Source: an uncultured Rothia sp.
GTDB lineage: Bacteria; Actinomycetota; Actinomycetes; Actinomycetales; Micrococcaceae
Reading direction: 5' to 3'
Assembly (NCBI RefSeq): GCF_916715725.1
Contig: NZ_CAKAPD010000001.1
Coordinates: forward strand, 372,001 to 436,000
Length of the DNA: 64,000 nucleotides
Shown: positions 34,799-44,150 of the stretch, piece by piece
How the letters are laid out: every line of letters starts with the position of its first letter
Numbering within the stretch: the first letter of the stretch is position 1
The notes under the pieces: model-generated
Databases searched by the model: none
Told to the model about the DNA's origin: nothing
Seen by the model: the letters and a program-made list of their open reading frames with translations, nothing else
Made by a program: the position numbers and the translations under genes

Positions 34799-35668
34799 AT
34801 GAACCTCAAGAAAATCTTTCAGCCCGCAATGGCTATAACGTTTGCATTCACGCTAGCCTGCACATCCTGTTCTACAGGCCCGCAACTAGAACGTGATGAA
34901 ACAGCCCAAGCAACTCTAGACTATAAAAACAACCAAATCATTACTCCACTCGAAGAATACAATGACCATTTAGATGAAAATTCCCAGTATTACGGTCGAG
35001 CCTTGGAAATTCTCAGGCAGCGCTGTTTCGCAAAACACGGCCAATCCTACGAAATATATATCCCGGATGTAGAAGATAGGAAATTCTTTTCATCCGGTCG
35101 CGAATTTGGTCTCTGGAACCCCGAATACTCCGCCAAATATGGACACTACAAGCGATCCGGGAATGCACCATCATCCGGGGGCTATGACACAAAAATCATG
35201 GAACAGTGCATGCCTGAAATCTTAGCCACGTTGAAAGAGATCGCGGGCATCAGCCTCGAAGAGCAAAGTGGCCTCACAGAAGCCTATCGTCGAATCCACG
35301 GCGAATCCTATGCAGCTGCCATGAATCATCCCGAATGGAAAAAATACCGTGAAGCATGGTGGAAATGCCTATCGGATAAAGGTCTAACTCCACGAAAAGG
35401 CGACTATGAATGGGGTACAAAAGAGCTATCAAATGCAACCCGTGCTAGCGGTGATAATAATGCCCCGGCATCGGAAGAAGAAATTCGACTCAGCGTCATT
35501 GAAGCACAATGCAGTAAAGATACAGGAATGGCTCAAGGTCTTGCTAACCTTGTAGCCTCATATCAAAAACCGCTCATTCGAGATAACGAAACAAAACTAG
35601 AAGAACAGCGACAGCAGAAATCAGCAGTTAATCTTCGGTATAAAGAATGGGTTCTCAAAAACCAATAA
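34799..35668 (+). CDS. AT-rich putative lipoprotein, unrecognised family
   Basis: The ATG follows AAGGAGGGAG. The 289-residue product begins with a classical signal (MNLKKIFQPAMAITFAF) and cysteines in TLACTSCS, either of which could be the lipidated residue; the lipobox is imperfect. The mature part is hydrophilic and mostly helical, with four further Cys (in RQRCFAKH, EQCMPEI, WWKCLSDKG and EAQCSKD) that could form two disulfides. The pairing of CFAKHG and WWKCLSDKG-type segments recalls secreted actinobacterial proteins whose Cys lie in helices, but I recognise no named family. Codon use is far more A/T-rich than its neighbours (many aaa, gaa, aat), a sign of transfer. It stands alone between two terminators. 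Confidence 0.75.
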   Translation: MNLKKIFQPAMAITFAFTLACTSCSTGPQLERDETAQATLDYKNNQIITPLEEYNDHLDENSQYYGRALEILRQRCFAKHGQSYEIYIPDVEDRKFFSSGREFGLWNPEYSAKYGHYKRSGNAPSSGGYDTKIMEQCMPEILATLKEIAGISLEEQSGLTEAYRRIHGESYAAAMNHPEWKKYREAWWKCLSDKGLTPRKGDYEWGTKELSNATRASGDNNAPASEEEIRLSVIEAQCSKDTGMAQGLANLVASYQKPLIRDNETKLEEQRQQKSAVNLRYKEWVLKNQ

Positions 35669-35672
35669 ATAG

Positions 35673-35709
35673 AAGGTCCCCGATTGATAAATCATCAATC
35701 GGGGACCTT
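35673..35709. terminator. Terminator between convergent lipoprotein and entF
   Basis: The perfect arms aaggtccccgattgat / atcaatcggggacctt close a short loop and are flanked by A/T-rich DNA on both sides, so it can serve both converging genes. Confidence 0.9.
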
Positions 35710-35743
35710 TATATTTATTAACTACTCTACAAGATAGAGCAGG

Positions 35744-38700
35744 CTAATCAGCGAAGTGGCCGGTCACCTCCGCCAGACGCGTCGGATTCACCAGGTCAGG
35801 GTGCGTACCCTCCAGCAGCACCGCACGGAACGACGACGCATGCGCCGCCCAACCTTCCGCATCCAGGTACGGCTGATCCTCATGCGGCACACCCACCAGC
35901 AACACATCACCATCAAAGAACGCCTGCTCAGCACCACGCATGAGTGCCGCCGAAGCACGCATACTACCCAGGCACACGCCCAACTTCTCCTCCGGTAGGT
36001 AACCCATCGCCGAACCCGCCTTCTGCAGGCGTTCCAGGGTACTCGGCAGGTCAAGCTGCTCATCGGCGGCAGGCTCCGGCAAACCGCCCATACGCAACAG
36101 CGCACGGAAGCTCTCCTGCTCATCCGGCGCAGGCACACCCTGCCACTGCTCCGAAGGATACGCATCCAACAAGATGACGCGCTCAACCTGCGCACCCGCA
36201 GCCTGCGCCAACGCCGCAACCTGCACCGCGGCAGTACCGCCTACAGACCAGCCCATCAGGACAAAACGACGCGGCAGCGAACGCTCCGCCAGGGTCTTCT
36301 CAATCTGTGCCAGGTAGCCCTCAGCCAACTCCTGCAGGCTCGACGCAAACCCAGCCTGCGGGTCAGAGAACGCCTCAGCCTGCACAGCATACACACCCTG
36401 CTGAGCCGGAAGATGCGAAAGGTACCCCGCATAGCACCAGCCCAAACCACCCGCAGGCGGCAGAATAAACAGCGGCGCGGGGGCATCGGTAGCGTCATGC
36501 GCGGTAGGTTGTTCTCGCAGCGGCAGAACCGGCGCGAACTCCGCACCCTCGCCACGCTCGCCCGCAATAGACGCCGCCAAAGCCTGCACGGTCGGATGTG
36601 CAAAAAGCGCACCGATGCTCACGCTCAGACCCAGCTGTTCCTCAACCGCGGCAATCACCTCAAGAGCCGCCAGCGAATGACCGCCCGAGGCGAAGAAGTC
36701 CTCATCCACGCCGAAACGCTCACGACCCAACACACCGGCAATAATCGAGCACAGCTGCTGCTCCAGCAGACCGTGCGGGCCCTCAGCATCAGAAGTCTGC
36801 GGGGTCAGGTCCAGGGACGCCAACAGCTTGCGATCCGCCTTACCGGAGGGGCTCACCGGCAGAGCAGGCAGGGTATGCCACAGGGTCGGCACCATGTAGT
36901 CCGGCAGAACCTGCGCGCAATGCTCACGCGCCGCCTCCACCAGCTGCTCAGCACGCTCAGCGGGCACGTCGCCGACCTCCAGCACCGCTGCCAGGGCAGG
37001 CTCACGCAGGCCGCGGTACAGCAGAGCCACCGAAGCGCTCACACCCTCAACCGCGGCAAGAGCCATCTCAATATCGCCCAGCTCCAGGCGCTGACCGCGC
37101 ACCTTAATCTGATAATCCGTGCGGCCGCGGTAGCCGATGACGGCACGACCATCGGGAAGAATCTCCCAGCACGCCAAATCGCCCGTACGGTACAGGCGCT
37201 GACTCTCACCGTTCAGCAGCGCGAGCGCACCGGCAGGAGCCTGCTCCACGAAAGCCGCCGCGGTCGCCTGCGGGTTGTTCTTGTAGCCGCGCGCCAGCTG
37301 CACACCCGACAGGTGCAGTTCACCCGTCACGCCCACCGGCACGGGGTGGCCGGTCGGGTCAAGAATCAGGGTGCCGGTGTTCCAGACCGGCTCGCCAATG
37401 GGCACGCTCTCGCGCTGCGGGTCGGTGGAGGTCTCCCAGAAGGTCACGTCCACCGCAGCTTCGGTCGGGCCGTAGAGGTTCAGCGGGTACACGCCCAGAA
37501 CCTCGCCCGCAGCCTGCACCTGGTCCTTCTGCAGCGCCTCACCCGAGCAGACCACGTAGCGCAGGGGCTGCTCTCGATCCTGCCCGAAGCCGGCATCAGC
37601 CAGGATGCGACGCGCAGCCGGCGACGAGGTCAACGCCGACAGCATGGTCGGCACAAAGTGAACCGCCGTGACGGACTGCTCAGCGAACACGCGCGCCAGG
37701 TAGGCGGGGTCGCGGTGCCCCTCCGGGGCGGCAATGACCACGGCAGCGCCCTCGGCGAGCGGCCAGTACAGCTCCCACACGTGCACATCAAAGGAGATGG
37801 GGGTCTTGTGCAGAACGCGGTCGCCCTCCCCCACCGGAATCTGGTGCTGCTGCCAGCGCAGGCGGTTATCAATCGCGCGATGGCTAATGGCAACACCCTT
37901 CGGGCGGCCCGTGGAACCGGAGGTGAAGAGCACGTAAGCGTCCTCGTCCAGGCCGGTTTTTACGCCCGGAAGCTCCTCTGCGGCGGGTGCCTGTACAGGT
38001 TCCTCGATGCTCAGCTGCGGCAGGGTGTGCTGCGGCAGGTTCGCGTGACGCTGCGGCTCCTGCGGATTCAGCTCCTCCGCGCTCAGCGGGTGCAAGCCGG
38101 GGCCGTGCAGCAGCAGGGAGCACTCGGCGTCCTCCATCATCACGCCCACACGCTCAGCGGGCAGATCCGGAAGCACCGGCACGTAGGTGGCGCCAGCGTA
38201 CAGCAGGGCGTACAGCGCCACGTACTGCTCGGCGCCGCGGTGCACACGCAGACCCACCGCATCGGAAGGGCGAACGCCCCAGTCCAGCAGTTGCGCGGCA
38301 AGCGCACGGGCACGCTCGTCCAGTTCGGCGTAGGTGAGGGCGCGGTCAAAAGCGTAGGCGCGCTCCGACTCGGGGGTGAGCACCTCACCGGGCGCGGGGG
38401 CAGAATCCAGCACCGCGAGCGCCTGCGGATGCGCCGCCACCGCCTCACGGAAGCGACCTAGCAGGGTCTTGTACTCCAGCGGGTGCTCGGTGAGCGCCGG
38501 GGCGGTCAGCTCGCGCAGGGTCGCAAGCTCCGCCTCGGTTGCCAAACCAAGGTTGTTCAGGGAAGCACCCTCGCGCTGCGCCTCCGCCGCGTAGGCGGGC
38601 AGCCACTCGCTCAGGCGGGCGGCATGGCGTTCCAGCTCCTCAGCGGTGTAGAGCGCCGGGTTCATGTCAATCTCGCAGGAGATGCTGTTGCCGCGGCCGG

Positions 38701-40069
38701 GCATGCCGCGCAGGGTGAAGGTCGCGTCAGCAACGGGACCGGCAGAGATATTGTGAATATGCGCGGTCGGTACCGGGGATCCGGACTCGTCCTTGGAGGG
38801 CGCCGCCAGCGGCAACACCGCGTCAAAGGGCACCACGTTAATCTGCGCACCAAACAGCCTGGACTGGGCGTTACGCGCGGTACGCTCGAGGTCTTCCTGA
38901 CGAGCCAGCGGATGCTCCGCGTTGCGGGCGTACTGTTCCTTCACCGAGTGCAGGGACTCCGCGATGGGGCCGGTCGCCGCAACCTGCACCGGCAGCACGT
39001 TCACCGCGGTACAGCCGGTCTGCGCGCTCGCCGTGCCCAGGGCGCGGGTCGCTTCCGGCAGGGTGCGGGCGAACATGCGGTTCATCTGCGGCACGCCGAA
39101 CGAAGCCTGCGGGTAGCCGCCCACACGCGCCAGGTACGAGCCAACGGCGGCGGTCGCCAGCACGGGCCAGGAGACGGCGTGCTGCTTTGCCGCATCCAGC
39201 AGAGCCTGCTGGGTGGGCACGTCAATGCTGAACGCCAGGCGCACAGACTGCGCCGACGGGGAGGCGGTACGACCCGCCAGGGAGGTATCTTCCTGCTCCA
39301 GGGCGCCGCTCGCTTCCCAGAAGGTGACGTCTTCGTCACGGGCGGTGGAGGCGGCATCGTCGGCGTCGAGTAGCTGCTGCAGGCTCAGGCGGCGGGTTGC
39401 CGGAACCGGCTGACCGGCGGACAGGGCACGGTATATCGCCGCCACGCGGGAGAGGCCGTTGAACGCCGCGAATCCGTCGGCAACCACGTGGGAGAAGGAA
39501 TGGTACACCCAGAGGAACCCGCCGTAACGCGCCACTGCGCTGCGCACGGTCACGCCCTCATCGGTGGCGAGGGGCTGGGCGAGCAGGCGCTGCGCCCAGG
39601 CGCGTACCGGCGCGGGCAAATCAGAGTCAGGCAGGGCTGATTCAGGCAGGTCAGAGGCGTTCTCCTCCTCCGCCTTCGCGGTGTCGCTCAGCTCGCGCTC
39701 CTCCAGTTCGTCCTCATCCACGAGCAGATCGATGCCCGCGAGGAACGCCTCCTCGGTCAGAATCTGCTGGGATGCGGAACCATCGGCAATGCGGGTGCGC
39801 ACGCGGAAGCCCTCGTTCTCGCGGTAGAGCTGTTCAAAAGCCTCACGCAGCAGAGCGAGGTCGGTGTCTGCGGGGCATTGCAGAACCTCCGCGGTGTTGT
39901 AGCAGGGGTTCGTCGGGTCAATCGCGGCGGCAAAGTAGATGCCGCGCGCGTTAGTGGTCAGCGGCAGCCAGGGGCTGTCAGCGCTGTGCTGTGCGGAGGG
40001 GTTCGCGGCGGTGCGAAGGTCGGAAGCAGTCCCGAAGCTAGCGGGTGCGGTAGTATCAGCTACGCCCAT
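35744..40069 (-). CDS. entF: Enterobactin-type nonribosomal peptide synthetase (C-A-T-TE)
   Basis: The 1441-residue single module has four domains in EntF order. Condensation spans about 30-480, with SHVVADGF near 193; the catalytic second His of HHxxxDG is kept, the first is Ser. Adenylation (540-1070) has TSGSTGRPKG near 715. The thiolation domain carries GGHSL near 1128 and the thioesterase GWSVGG near 1271. Residues read against the EntF serine code DVWHFSLVDK give D-V-W-H-V-S-L-V-D-K, nine of ten, so serine is predicted. The enzyme should condense a carrier-bound acyl group (from EntE) with serine and cyclise it. Start ATG 40069 follows GAGAGG. Extra Ala/Glu-rich linkers make it longer than E. 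coli EntF (about 1290). Confidence 0.93.
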   Translation of the reverse strand: MGVADTTAPASFGTASDLRTAANPSAQHSADSPWLPLTTNARGIYFAAAIDPTNPCYNTAEVLQCPADTDLALLREAFEQLYRENEGFRVRTRIADGSASQQILTEEAFLAGIDLLVDEDELEERELSDTAKAEEENASDLPESALPDSDLPAPVRAWAQRLLAQPLATDEGVTVRSAVARYGGFLWVYHSFSHVVADGFAAFNGLSRVAAIYRALSAGQPVPATRRLSLQQLLDADDAASTARDEDVTFWEASGALEQEDTSLAGRTASPSAQSVRLAFSIDVPTQQALLDAAKQHAVSWPVLATAAVGSYLARVGGYPQASFGVPQMNRMFARTLPEATRALGTASAQTGCTAVNVLPVQVAATGPIAESLHSVKEQYARNAEHPLARQEDLERTARNAQSRLFGAQINVVPFDAVLPLAAPSKDESGSPVPTAHIHNISAGPVADATFTLRGMPGRGNSISCEIDMNPALYTAEELERHAARLSEWLPAYAAEAQREGASLNNLGLATEAELATLRELTAPALTEHPLEYKTLLGRFREAVAAHPQALAVLDSAPAPGEVLTPESERAYAFDRALTYAELDERARALAAQLLDWGVRPSDAVGLRVHRGAEQYVALYALLYAGATYVPVLPDLPAERVGVMMEDAECSLLLHGPGLHPLSAEELNPQEPQRHANLPQHTLPQLSIEEPVQAPAAEELPGVKTGLDEDAYVLFTSGSTGRPKGVAISHRAIDNRLRWQQHQIPVGEGDRVLHKTPISFDVHVWELYWPLAEGAAVVIAAPEGHRDPAYLARVFAEQSVTAVHFVPTMLSALTSSPAARRILADAGFGQDREQPLRYVVCSGEALQKDQVQAAGEVLGVYPLNLYGPTEAAVDVTFWETSTDPQRESVPIGEPVWNTGTLILDPTGHPVPVGVTGELHLSGVQLARGYKNNPQATAAAFVEQAPAGALALLNGESQRLYRTGDLACWEILPDGRAVIGYRGRTDYQIKVRGQRLELGDIEMALAAVEGVSASVALLYRGLREPALAAVLEVGDVPAERAEQLVEAAREHCAQVLPDYMVPTLWHTLPALPVSPSGKADRKLLASLDLTPQTSDAEGPHGLLEQQLCSIIAGVLGRERFGVDEDFFASGGHSLAALEVIAAVEEQLGLSVSIGALFAHPTVQALAASIAGERGEGAEFAPVLPLREQPTAHDATDAPAPLFILPPAGGLGWCYAGYLSHLPAQQGVYAVQAEAFSDPQAGFASSLQELAEGYLAQIEKTLAERSLPRRFVLMGWSVGGTAAVQVAALAQAAGAQVERVILLDAYPSEQWQGVPAPDEQESFRALLRMGGLPEPAADEQLDLPSTLERLQKAGSAMGYLPEEKLGVCLGSMRASAALMRGAEQAFFDGDVLLVGVPHEDQPYLDAEGWAAHASSFRAVLLEGTHPDLVNPTRLAEVTGHFAD

Positions 40070-40083
40070 GGTGGCCTCTCAAA

Positions 40084-40205
40084 GGTCTGGATTAGGGGTC
40101 TGGATTAGGGATGATATGCGGTGTGTTAAAGGTAGGTGTGAAAGGTAGGCTACTGCCCCGCCGCTTCACGCTGACAGAAGTGCACTGACAGAAGTGCGCT
40201 GACAA
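40084..40205. repeat. Three short tandem repeats upstream of entF
   Basis: Within 122 bp there are ggtctggattag twice (40084, 40097; period 13), aaaggtagg twice (40128, 40141; period 13) and ctgacagaagtgc-like units 2.6 times (40171-40205; period 14). They occupy the entF leader/promoter region on the minus strand. Confidence 0.7.
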
Positions 40206-40269
40206 GGGTAAACGCAGCTACACAACACGGCGTAAAACCGGCGCAAAGAAAAACGAGGCGAGTAGCAAA

Positions 40270-40316
40270 CACCCCGGGCGCCCGCCTGCATTCGCGGCAG
40301 GCGGGCACTCGGGGTG
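40270..40316 (-). terminator. Strong hairpin between carrier-protein gene and entF
   Basis: A GC-rich stem (caccccg + cgcccgcctgc / gcaggcgggc + cggggtg) starts 10 bp past the carrier-protein stop. The minus strand then reads TTTGCT, a weak T-run, so it may only partly terminate and thus set the ratio of carrier protein to EntF. Confidence 0.65.
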
Positions 40317-40325
40317 CGGTAACGC

Positions 40326-40553
40326 TTAGCCCAGGCGGGAGGCGATGAACTCCACGGTCGGGTTCTCCACCAGCTCGGTAAACTCAATCACGGCGCCCTC
40401 AGCGGCAAGGTCGTCGAGCAGGGCGAATGCGCCCATAGAGTCCATGCCTAGGGAGAACAGGTCGGTGGTCGGCTCGTCAAAAGCGGTCTGCAGGGAGTCG
40501 GGCTCGACGATGTACTTCTCCATGATGGGGCGCAGGGTCTCAAATGCGGACAT
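40326..40553 (-). CDS. Free-standing carrier protein, probable aryl carrier for DHB
   Basis: A 75-residue single carrier domain. ATG 40553 follows GAGGAG. The phosphopantetheine site is in FSLGMDSMGAFAL (Ser about residue 40), with helical flanks EYIVEPDSL-like and a C-terminal VEFIASRL helix. In E. coli the aryl carrier domain is the C-terminal part of EntB, fused to an isochorismatase; here it is a separate protein between entE and entF. The inferred role is to accept 2,3-dihydroxybenzoyl from EntE and present it to the EntF condensation domain. The site is GMDSMG rather than the GLDSVR-like core of EntB, so the aryl assignment rests on context. Confidence 0.85.
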   Translation of the reverse strand: MSAFETLRPIMEKYIVEPDSLQTAFDEPTTDLFSLGMDSMGAFALLDDLAAEGAVIEFTELVENPTVEFIASRLG

Positions 40554-40619
40554 TTTTCTCCTCAATAGGGGTAGGAATAAGGGCGTACGGTTTAGCTGAA
40601 AATGGTCAGCTCAAAGGGT

Positions 40620-42320
40620 TTAGCCGAAAATTTCGGCAAGCTTGGCGCGCAGTTCGCGGCGAGAAATCTTACCCACGTTCGTGGTGGGCAGCTCCTGCAG
40701 AACCTGCACTCGCTCCGGAATCTTGAAGTCGGCGAGCTTCTTCGAGGTGAAGAACTCGTGCATCGTGCGGCGCGGGTTTTCGCCCAAGTCGGCGCCTTCC
40801 TGCGGCACAATGACCAGGCCCACGCGCTCACCCACGGTCTCATCCGGGATGCCCAGGACCACGGCGTCAAAAACGTCGGGGTGGGTCAGCGCCAGCTCTT
40901 CGATTTCGTCCACGGCAATCTTCTCGCCATTGCGGTTAATCTGGTCCTTCGCGCGGCCGGTCACCTCAAGGTACTTGCCTGCGACCAGTCGCACAATGTC
41001 ACCGGTGCGGTAGAAGCCGTCCTCGGTGAATCCGTAGCGGTTCGCGTTCTCCTCCAGGTAGTAGCCGCGAATCGTGTACGGGCCGCGGGTGAGCAGGTGG
41101 CCGCTCTCGCCGCGCTTGACCGGCTGGTCCTGATCATCAACGATTAGGATTTCGTCGTCGGGGCTAATCGGGTAGCCCTGGGTTCGCAGGCGTAGCTCAA
41201 TCATGTCGGTCGAGCGGGTGTAGTTCACCAGACCCTCAGCCATGCCGAACACCTGCTGAACGGTGCAACCGAGCACCGACTCGATCTTGCCCGCAACCGC
41301 CGGAGCCAGCTTCGAACCGCCCACCTGCAGGGTCTGCAGGGACGGCAGGGACACGCCGCGCTTTTCCGCGGAGGCGACCCACGCCTGAGCCAGCGGAGGC
41401 ACCAGCGCGGAGGTGGTCACACCCTCCATCTCAATGAGGTGGAACGCGGTCTGCGGGGACGGATCCGCCGCAAACACCAGCTTGCCGGAGGCGCACATGA
41501 CGCCCAGGATACCGGGCGAGCTCATCGTGAAGTTGTGCGCGGCGGGCAGCACCACGAGCATGGTCGTGTTGTTGTTCAGCTTGCAGATATCGACCGAGCC
41601 GCGCACCGAGTACAGGTAGGCGGCGTGGGTGCGAGGAATCAGCTTCGAAATGCCGGTCGTACCGCCGGAGAGCTGCAGGAACGCCACCTGCTCGCTCGCG
41701 CGCAGGTTCTCGGTGTTCTGAATGACGCCGGGCACGAACTCTTCAGCGAGTTCCTCTTCGGTCAGCGGGGTCAGCGGCTCCGCAACGTCAATAGCGACCG
41801 GCGGCTCCAGGGAGTTCTTGCGCAGCTCGGCGGCAACGTCCTCGTGCAGGGCGGTGAAATCTGCGCCCGGGGTCAGCGAAGAGAACACGTGCGCCGCAGC
41901 GTCGGTGCGGGTCGCAAAGTGCACGAGCTCGGTGGTGCGGTGCTGCGGCAGGCAGAACACCGGCAGCGCAGCCGCCCAGAAAATACCCAGCAGGTACACC
42001 AGGTACTCGGCGGTGTTACCCAGCTGCAGCAGCACGCGGTCACCGGGCTGCACGCCAGCCTGAACGAGGCGCGCCGCAGCGGCACGGCCTGCCGCCTCCA
42101 GCTCACCGTAGGAGAGGCGAATCTGCTGGGGCTTACCGTTCTCATCGAGCTGCGCGTGCGAGAGCGCCACCAGCGCCGGGAAGTGCGGCTTAGCGCGGCA
42201 TGCATCCAGCAGGAACTCGGGGATGGTCTGGTCAATCCAGTAGCCGGCCTCGCGGTACTTCGCGGCAAAAGACTCGGGGATGAGCGGCGTGGGGGCCAGG
42301 GGGCTACGTTCTACGGTCAT
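40620..42320 (-). CDS. entE: 2,3-dihydroxybenzoate-AMP ligase
   Basis: The 566-residue stand-alone adenylation enzyme activates an aryl acid as its AMP ester and loads it on a carrier protein. Signatures are LQLSGGTTGISKLIPRTH (~225), YSVRG, the aryl-acid pocket region LPAAHNFTMSSPG (~265; the Asn of HNF is typical of DHB/salicylate ligases), VFGMAEGLVNYTR (~360), TGDIVRL (~450) and the C-terminal GRAKDQINRNGEKI with the catalytic Lys later in VGKISRRELR. This matches EntE/DhbE rather than amino-acid domains. It sits 66 bp upstream of the carrier-protein gene. Whether DHB or salicylate is used cannot be settled by eye, but the Ser-specific EntF points to DHB. Confidence 0.92.
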   Translation of the reverse strand: MTVERSPLAPTPLIPESFAAKYREAGYWIDQTIPEFLLDACRAKPHFPALVALSHAQLDENGKPQQIRLSYGELEAAGRAAAARLVQAGVQPGDRVLLQLGNTAEYLVYLLGIFWAAALPVFCLPQHRTTELVHFATRTDAAAHVFSSLTPGADFTALHEDVAAELRKNSLEPPVAIDVAEPLTPLTEEELAEEFVPGVIQNTENLRASEQVAFLQLSGGTTGISKLIPRTHAAYLYSVRGSVDICKLNNNTTMLVVLPAAHNFTMSSPGILGVMCASGKLVFAADPSPQTAFHLIEMEGVTTSALVPPLAQAWVASAEKRGVSLPSLQTLQVGGSKLAPAVAGKIESVLGCTVQQVFGMAEGLVNYTRSTDMIELRLRTQGYPISPDDEILIVDDQDQPVKRGESGHLLTRGPYTIRGYYLEENANRYGFTEDGFYRTGDIVRLVAGKYLEVTGRAKDQINRNGEKIAVDEIEELALTHPDVFDAVVLGIPDETVGERVGLVIVPQEGADLGENPRRTMHEFFTSKKLADFKIPERVQVLQELPTTNVGKISRRELRAKLAEIFG

Positions 42321-42588
42321 CTTCTCTCGATTTCTGTGTCGTTTGCGGTTTCTATAGCGCTCACGTGCTGCGTGCGTTCGCAGCGTGATGCCATCTCGTC
42401 AATGAGGGCGGGTGCGCAACCTGTGCCGGGTACCCCTCGGCACCCCTCGCGGCGCGGTAGTGTTGCACTTCTCTTAGGCTGTACTTCTCTAGGATACGGG
42501 CGCGGCGGTGTTTGCCCTAACGGGGCACCCCGCACGCCCACCATGCGGGGCGGGCTCTACCCGTGCAGGATCCCTAGGCGATCTCTCG

Positions 42589-43977
42589 CTACTCCTCAGC
42601 TAAGCTCCGCTCAGCGCGCTCAGCCTCCCGGCGGGCAGCAATAATACGTTCCAACGCCGGTACAATCGCGCCGCGCCAGCACGCATAATCGTGACCGCCG
42701 TTGAAGGTCGTGCAACGCGCATTCTTCAGGCCCAGCTTTTCCAGGCGCGCCTTCAACTCGCGGTGAGGCGGCACCAGAATCCACTCCTGCTCCCCCACCT
42801 CAATCTCAAGTTGCAGGTGGCGCAGGCGGTCAATCTCACCCGCCGCCTCCAGCTCGTCCAGGCGGTCCATGACCTGCGGCTGCCACAGCGACGAAGACTG
42901 CGCGATCGCGCCGCCAAACGCCTCCGGGCGGCTCAGCACCGCCAGCAGGGAGGACAGGCCACCCAGCGACTGACCGTTAATCACAATGTTCTGCGGGTCG
43001 GTCTTAATGCCGTGCACTGCCTCCAGGTGCGGGAATGCAATGTCCACCAGGTAGTCGGCAATCGGGTTGTCGCCGTTCAGCTCCTTCCAGCGGTTCTCAC
43101 GACCGCCAGAGTGAAGGAAGAACACGTGCATCGCCGGAATACGGCCCGCCTCATGGGCGCGGTTGAGGGTCTGCTCCATGCCCTGGCTGAACCACATCTC
43201 ACCGTCGAACTGGATGAACAGCGGCGTGTCCGGGGCGGGGTCACCCACGCGGCCGAGTACGTACTGGTGGCCGTCAGAGGTCTGCATCCACTCGGGGGCG
43301 GGCAGCGCGTCAATCTCTTCCTGAGTCAGGATGAACTCCTGCACCGGCGCGTGCTCAAGCTGCACTACACCCATGCAACGGCCAATACGGTTGCATACGG
43401 TCTCGGGGTTCAGCGGGTCACCCTCGCCGGAGTCCAGGGCGGCACGCAGGCGCACCTGATCGTCGTCACCCAGCCAGGCGGGGCGCTCGCCGGGCAGCGC
43501 CGGCAGGAAGTTGTAGGAGGCACGCCAGGTGGTTTCCATCTGCATGCTCAGCTGCCACCAGCCGGTGCCCTCAATGCGGGTCATGAGGGAACGGTCGAGG
43601 TTCTTCTCATCGGTCAGGCGGTTGATGAACATGAGCACCTGCTCCGCCTGCTCATTGTGGTACAGGAACGTGACGATGCGCTCGTTCTCGCTGATGCTGC
43701 CGTCTTCGCGGTGCACCGGCTCAATAATCGGGGTGCCTTCGGAGACGACCTCAAGGATGCGGGCGTTCAGCTCTTCGGGGCTGACCGCCTCGGCAATGAG
43801 GGCGCTGATGAGGGGGCTGTCCACGCGCGGTGCCGGTACGGGGCGCGGGGTCTTAGGAGGGGTCGGGCGCACGGTCGGTGCAACGGTACGCGGCTGCACA
43901 GAAGTAGCCTGGGCAGAAGCAGTCTGCACAGAAGTAGCCTGTGCGGGAACGGTCGCGGTGGGTTCGTGCTCGCCCAA
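42589..43977 (-). CDS. fes: Enterobactin esterase, Fes-like
   Basis: Fes hydrolyses the trilactone of ferric enterobactin in the cytoplasm to release iron. TTG 43977 is chosen because AAGGAGG lies five bases upstream; an in-frame GTG at 44004 would overlap that site. After a disordered N-terminus of about 55 residues (AQATSVQ repeats), an N-terminal Fes domain has TRIEGTGWWQLSMQMETTWRASYNF. The alpha/beta-hydrolase part follows, with the nucleophile in INGQSLGGLSSLLA (~325) and the catalytic His in FNGGHDYACWRG near the C-terminus. Length is 462 against about 400 in E. coli. It is first in a fes-entE-carrier-entF run. Confidence 0.92.
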   Translation of the reverse strand: MGEHEPTATVPAQATSVQTASAQATSVQPRTVAPTVRPTPPKTPRPVPAPRVDSPLISALIAEAVSPEELNARILEVVSEGTPIIEPVHREDGSISENERIVTFLYHNEQAEQVLMFINRLTDEKNLDRSLMTRIEGTGWWQLSMQMETTWRASYNFLPALPGERPAWLGDDDQVRLRAALDSGEGDPLNPETVCNRIGRCMGVVQLEHAPVQEFILTQEEIDALPAPEWMQTSDGHQYVLGRVGDPAPDTPLFIQFDGEMWFSQGMEQTLNRAHEAGRIPAMHVFFLHSGGRENRWKELNGDNPIADYLVDIAFPHLEAVHGIKTDPQNIVINGQSLGGLSSLLAVLSRPEAFGGAIAQSSSLWQPQVMDRLDELEAAGEIDRLRHLQLEIEVGEQEWILVPPHRELKARLEKLGLKNARCTTFNGGHDYACWRGAIVPALERIIAARREAERAERSLAEE

Positions 43978-44150
43978 CGGTTCCTCCTTGGTCTGTGGAA
44001 ACACTCAATCGGTGAGAATCGGTGAGGAGGCGCATTATCGTTAGTTAGCCTCTACTACCTCACTCTATGGTATCCCCTACCCAAACTCTAGCCAAAGGAA
44101 AAAGCGAAAGAACCAAAACATGACAAGATGACAGCGAGCGCGGGCAGCTT

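Noticed and set aside
36413..38461. A 682-codon plus-strand frame across entF
   Set aside because: Arg/His/Gln-rich translation with no domain; entF motifs on the other strand are decisive.
44041..44059. A second iron box upstream of fes
   Set aside because: Only about 12 of 19 consensus positions match, with one good half-site; not enough to annotate.
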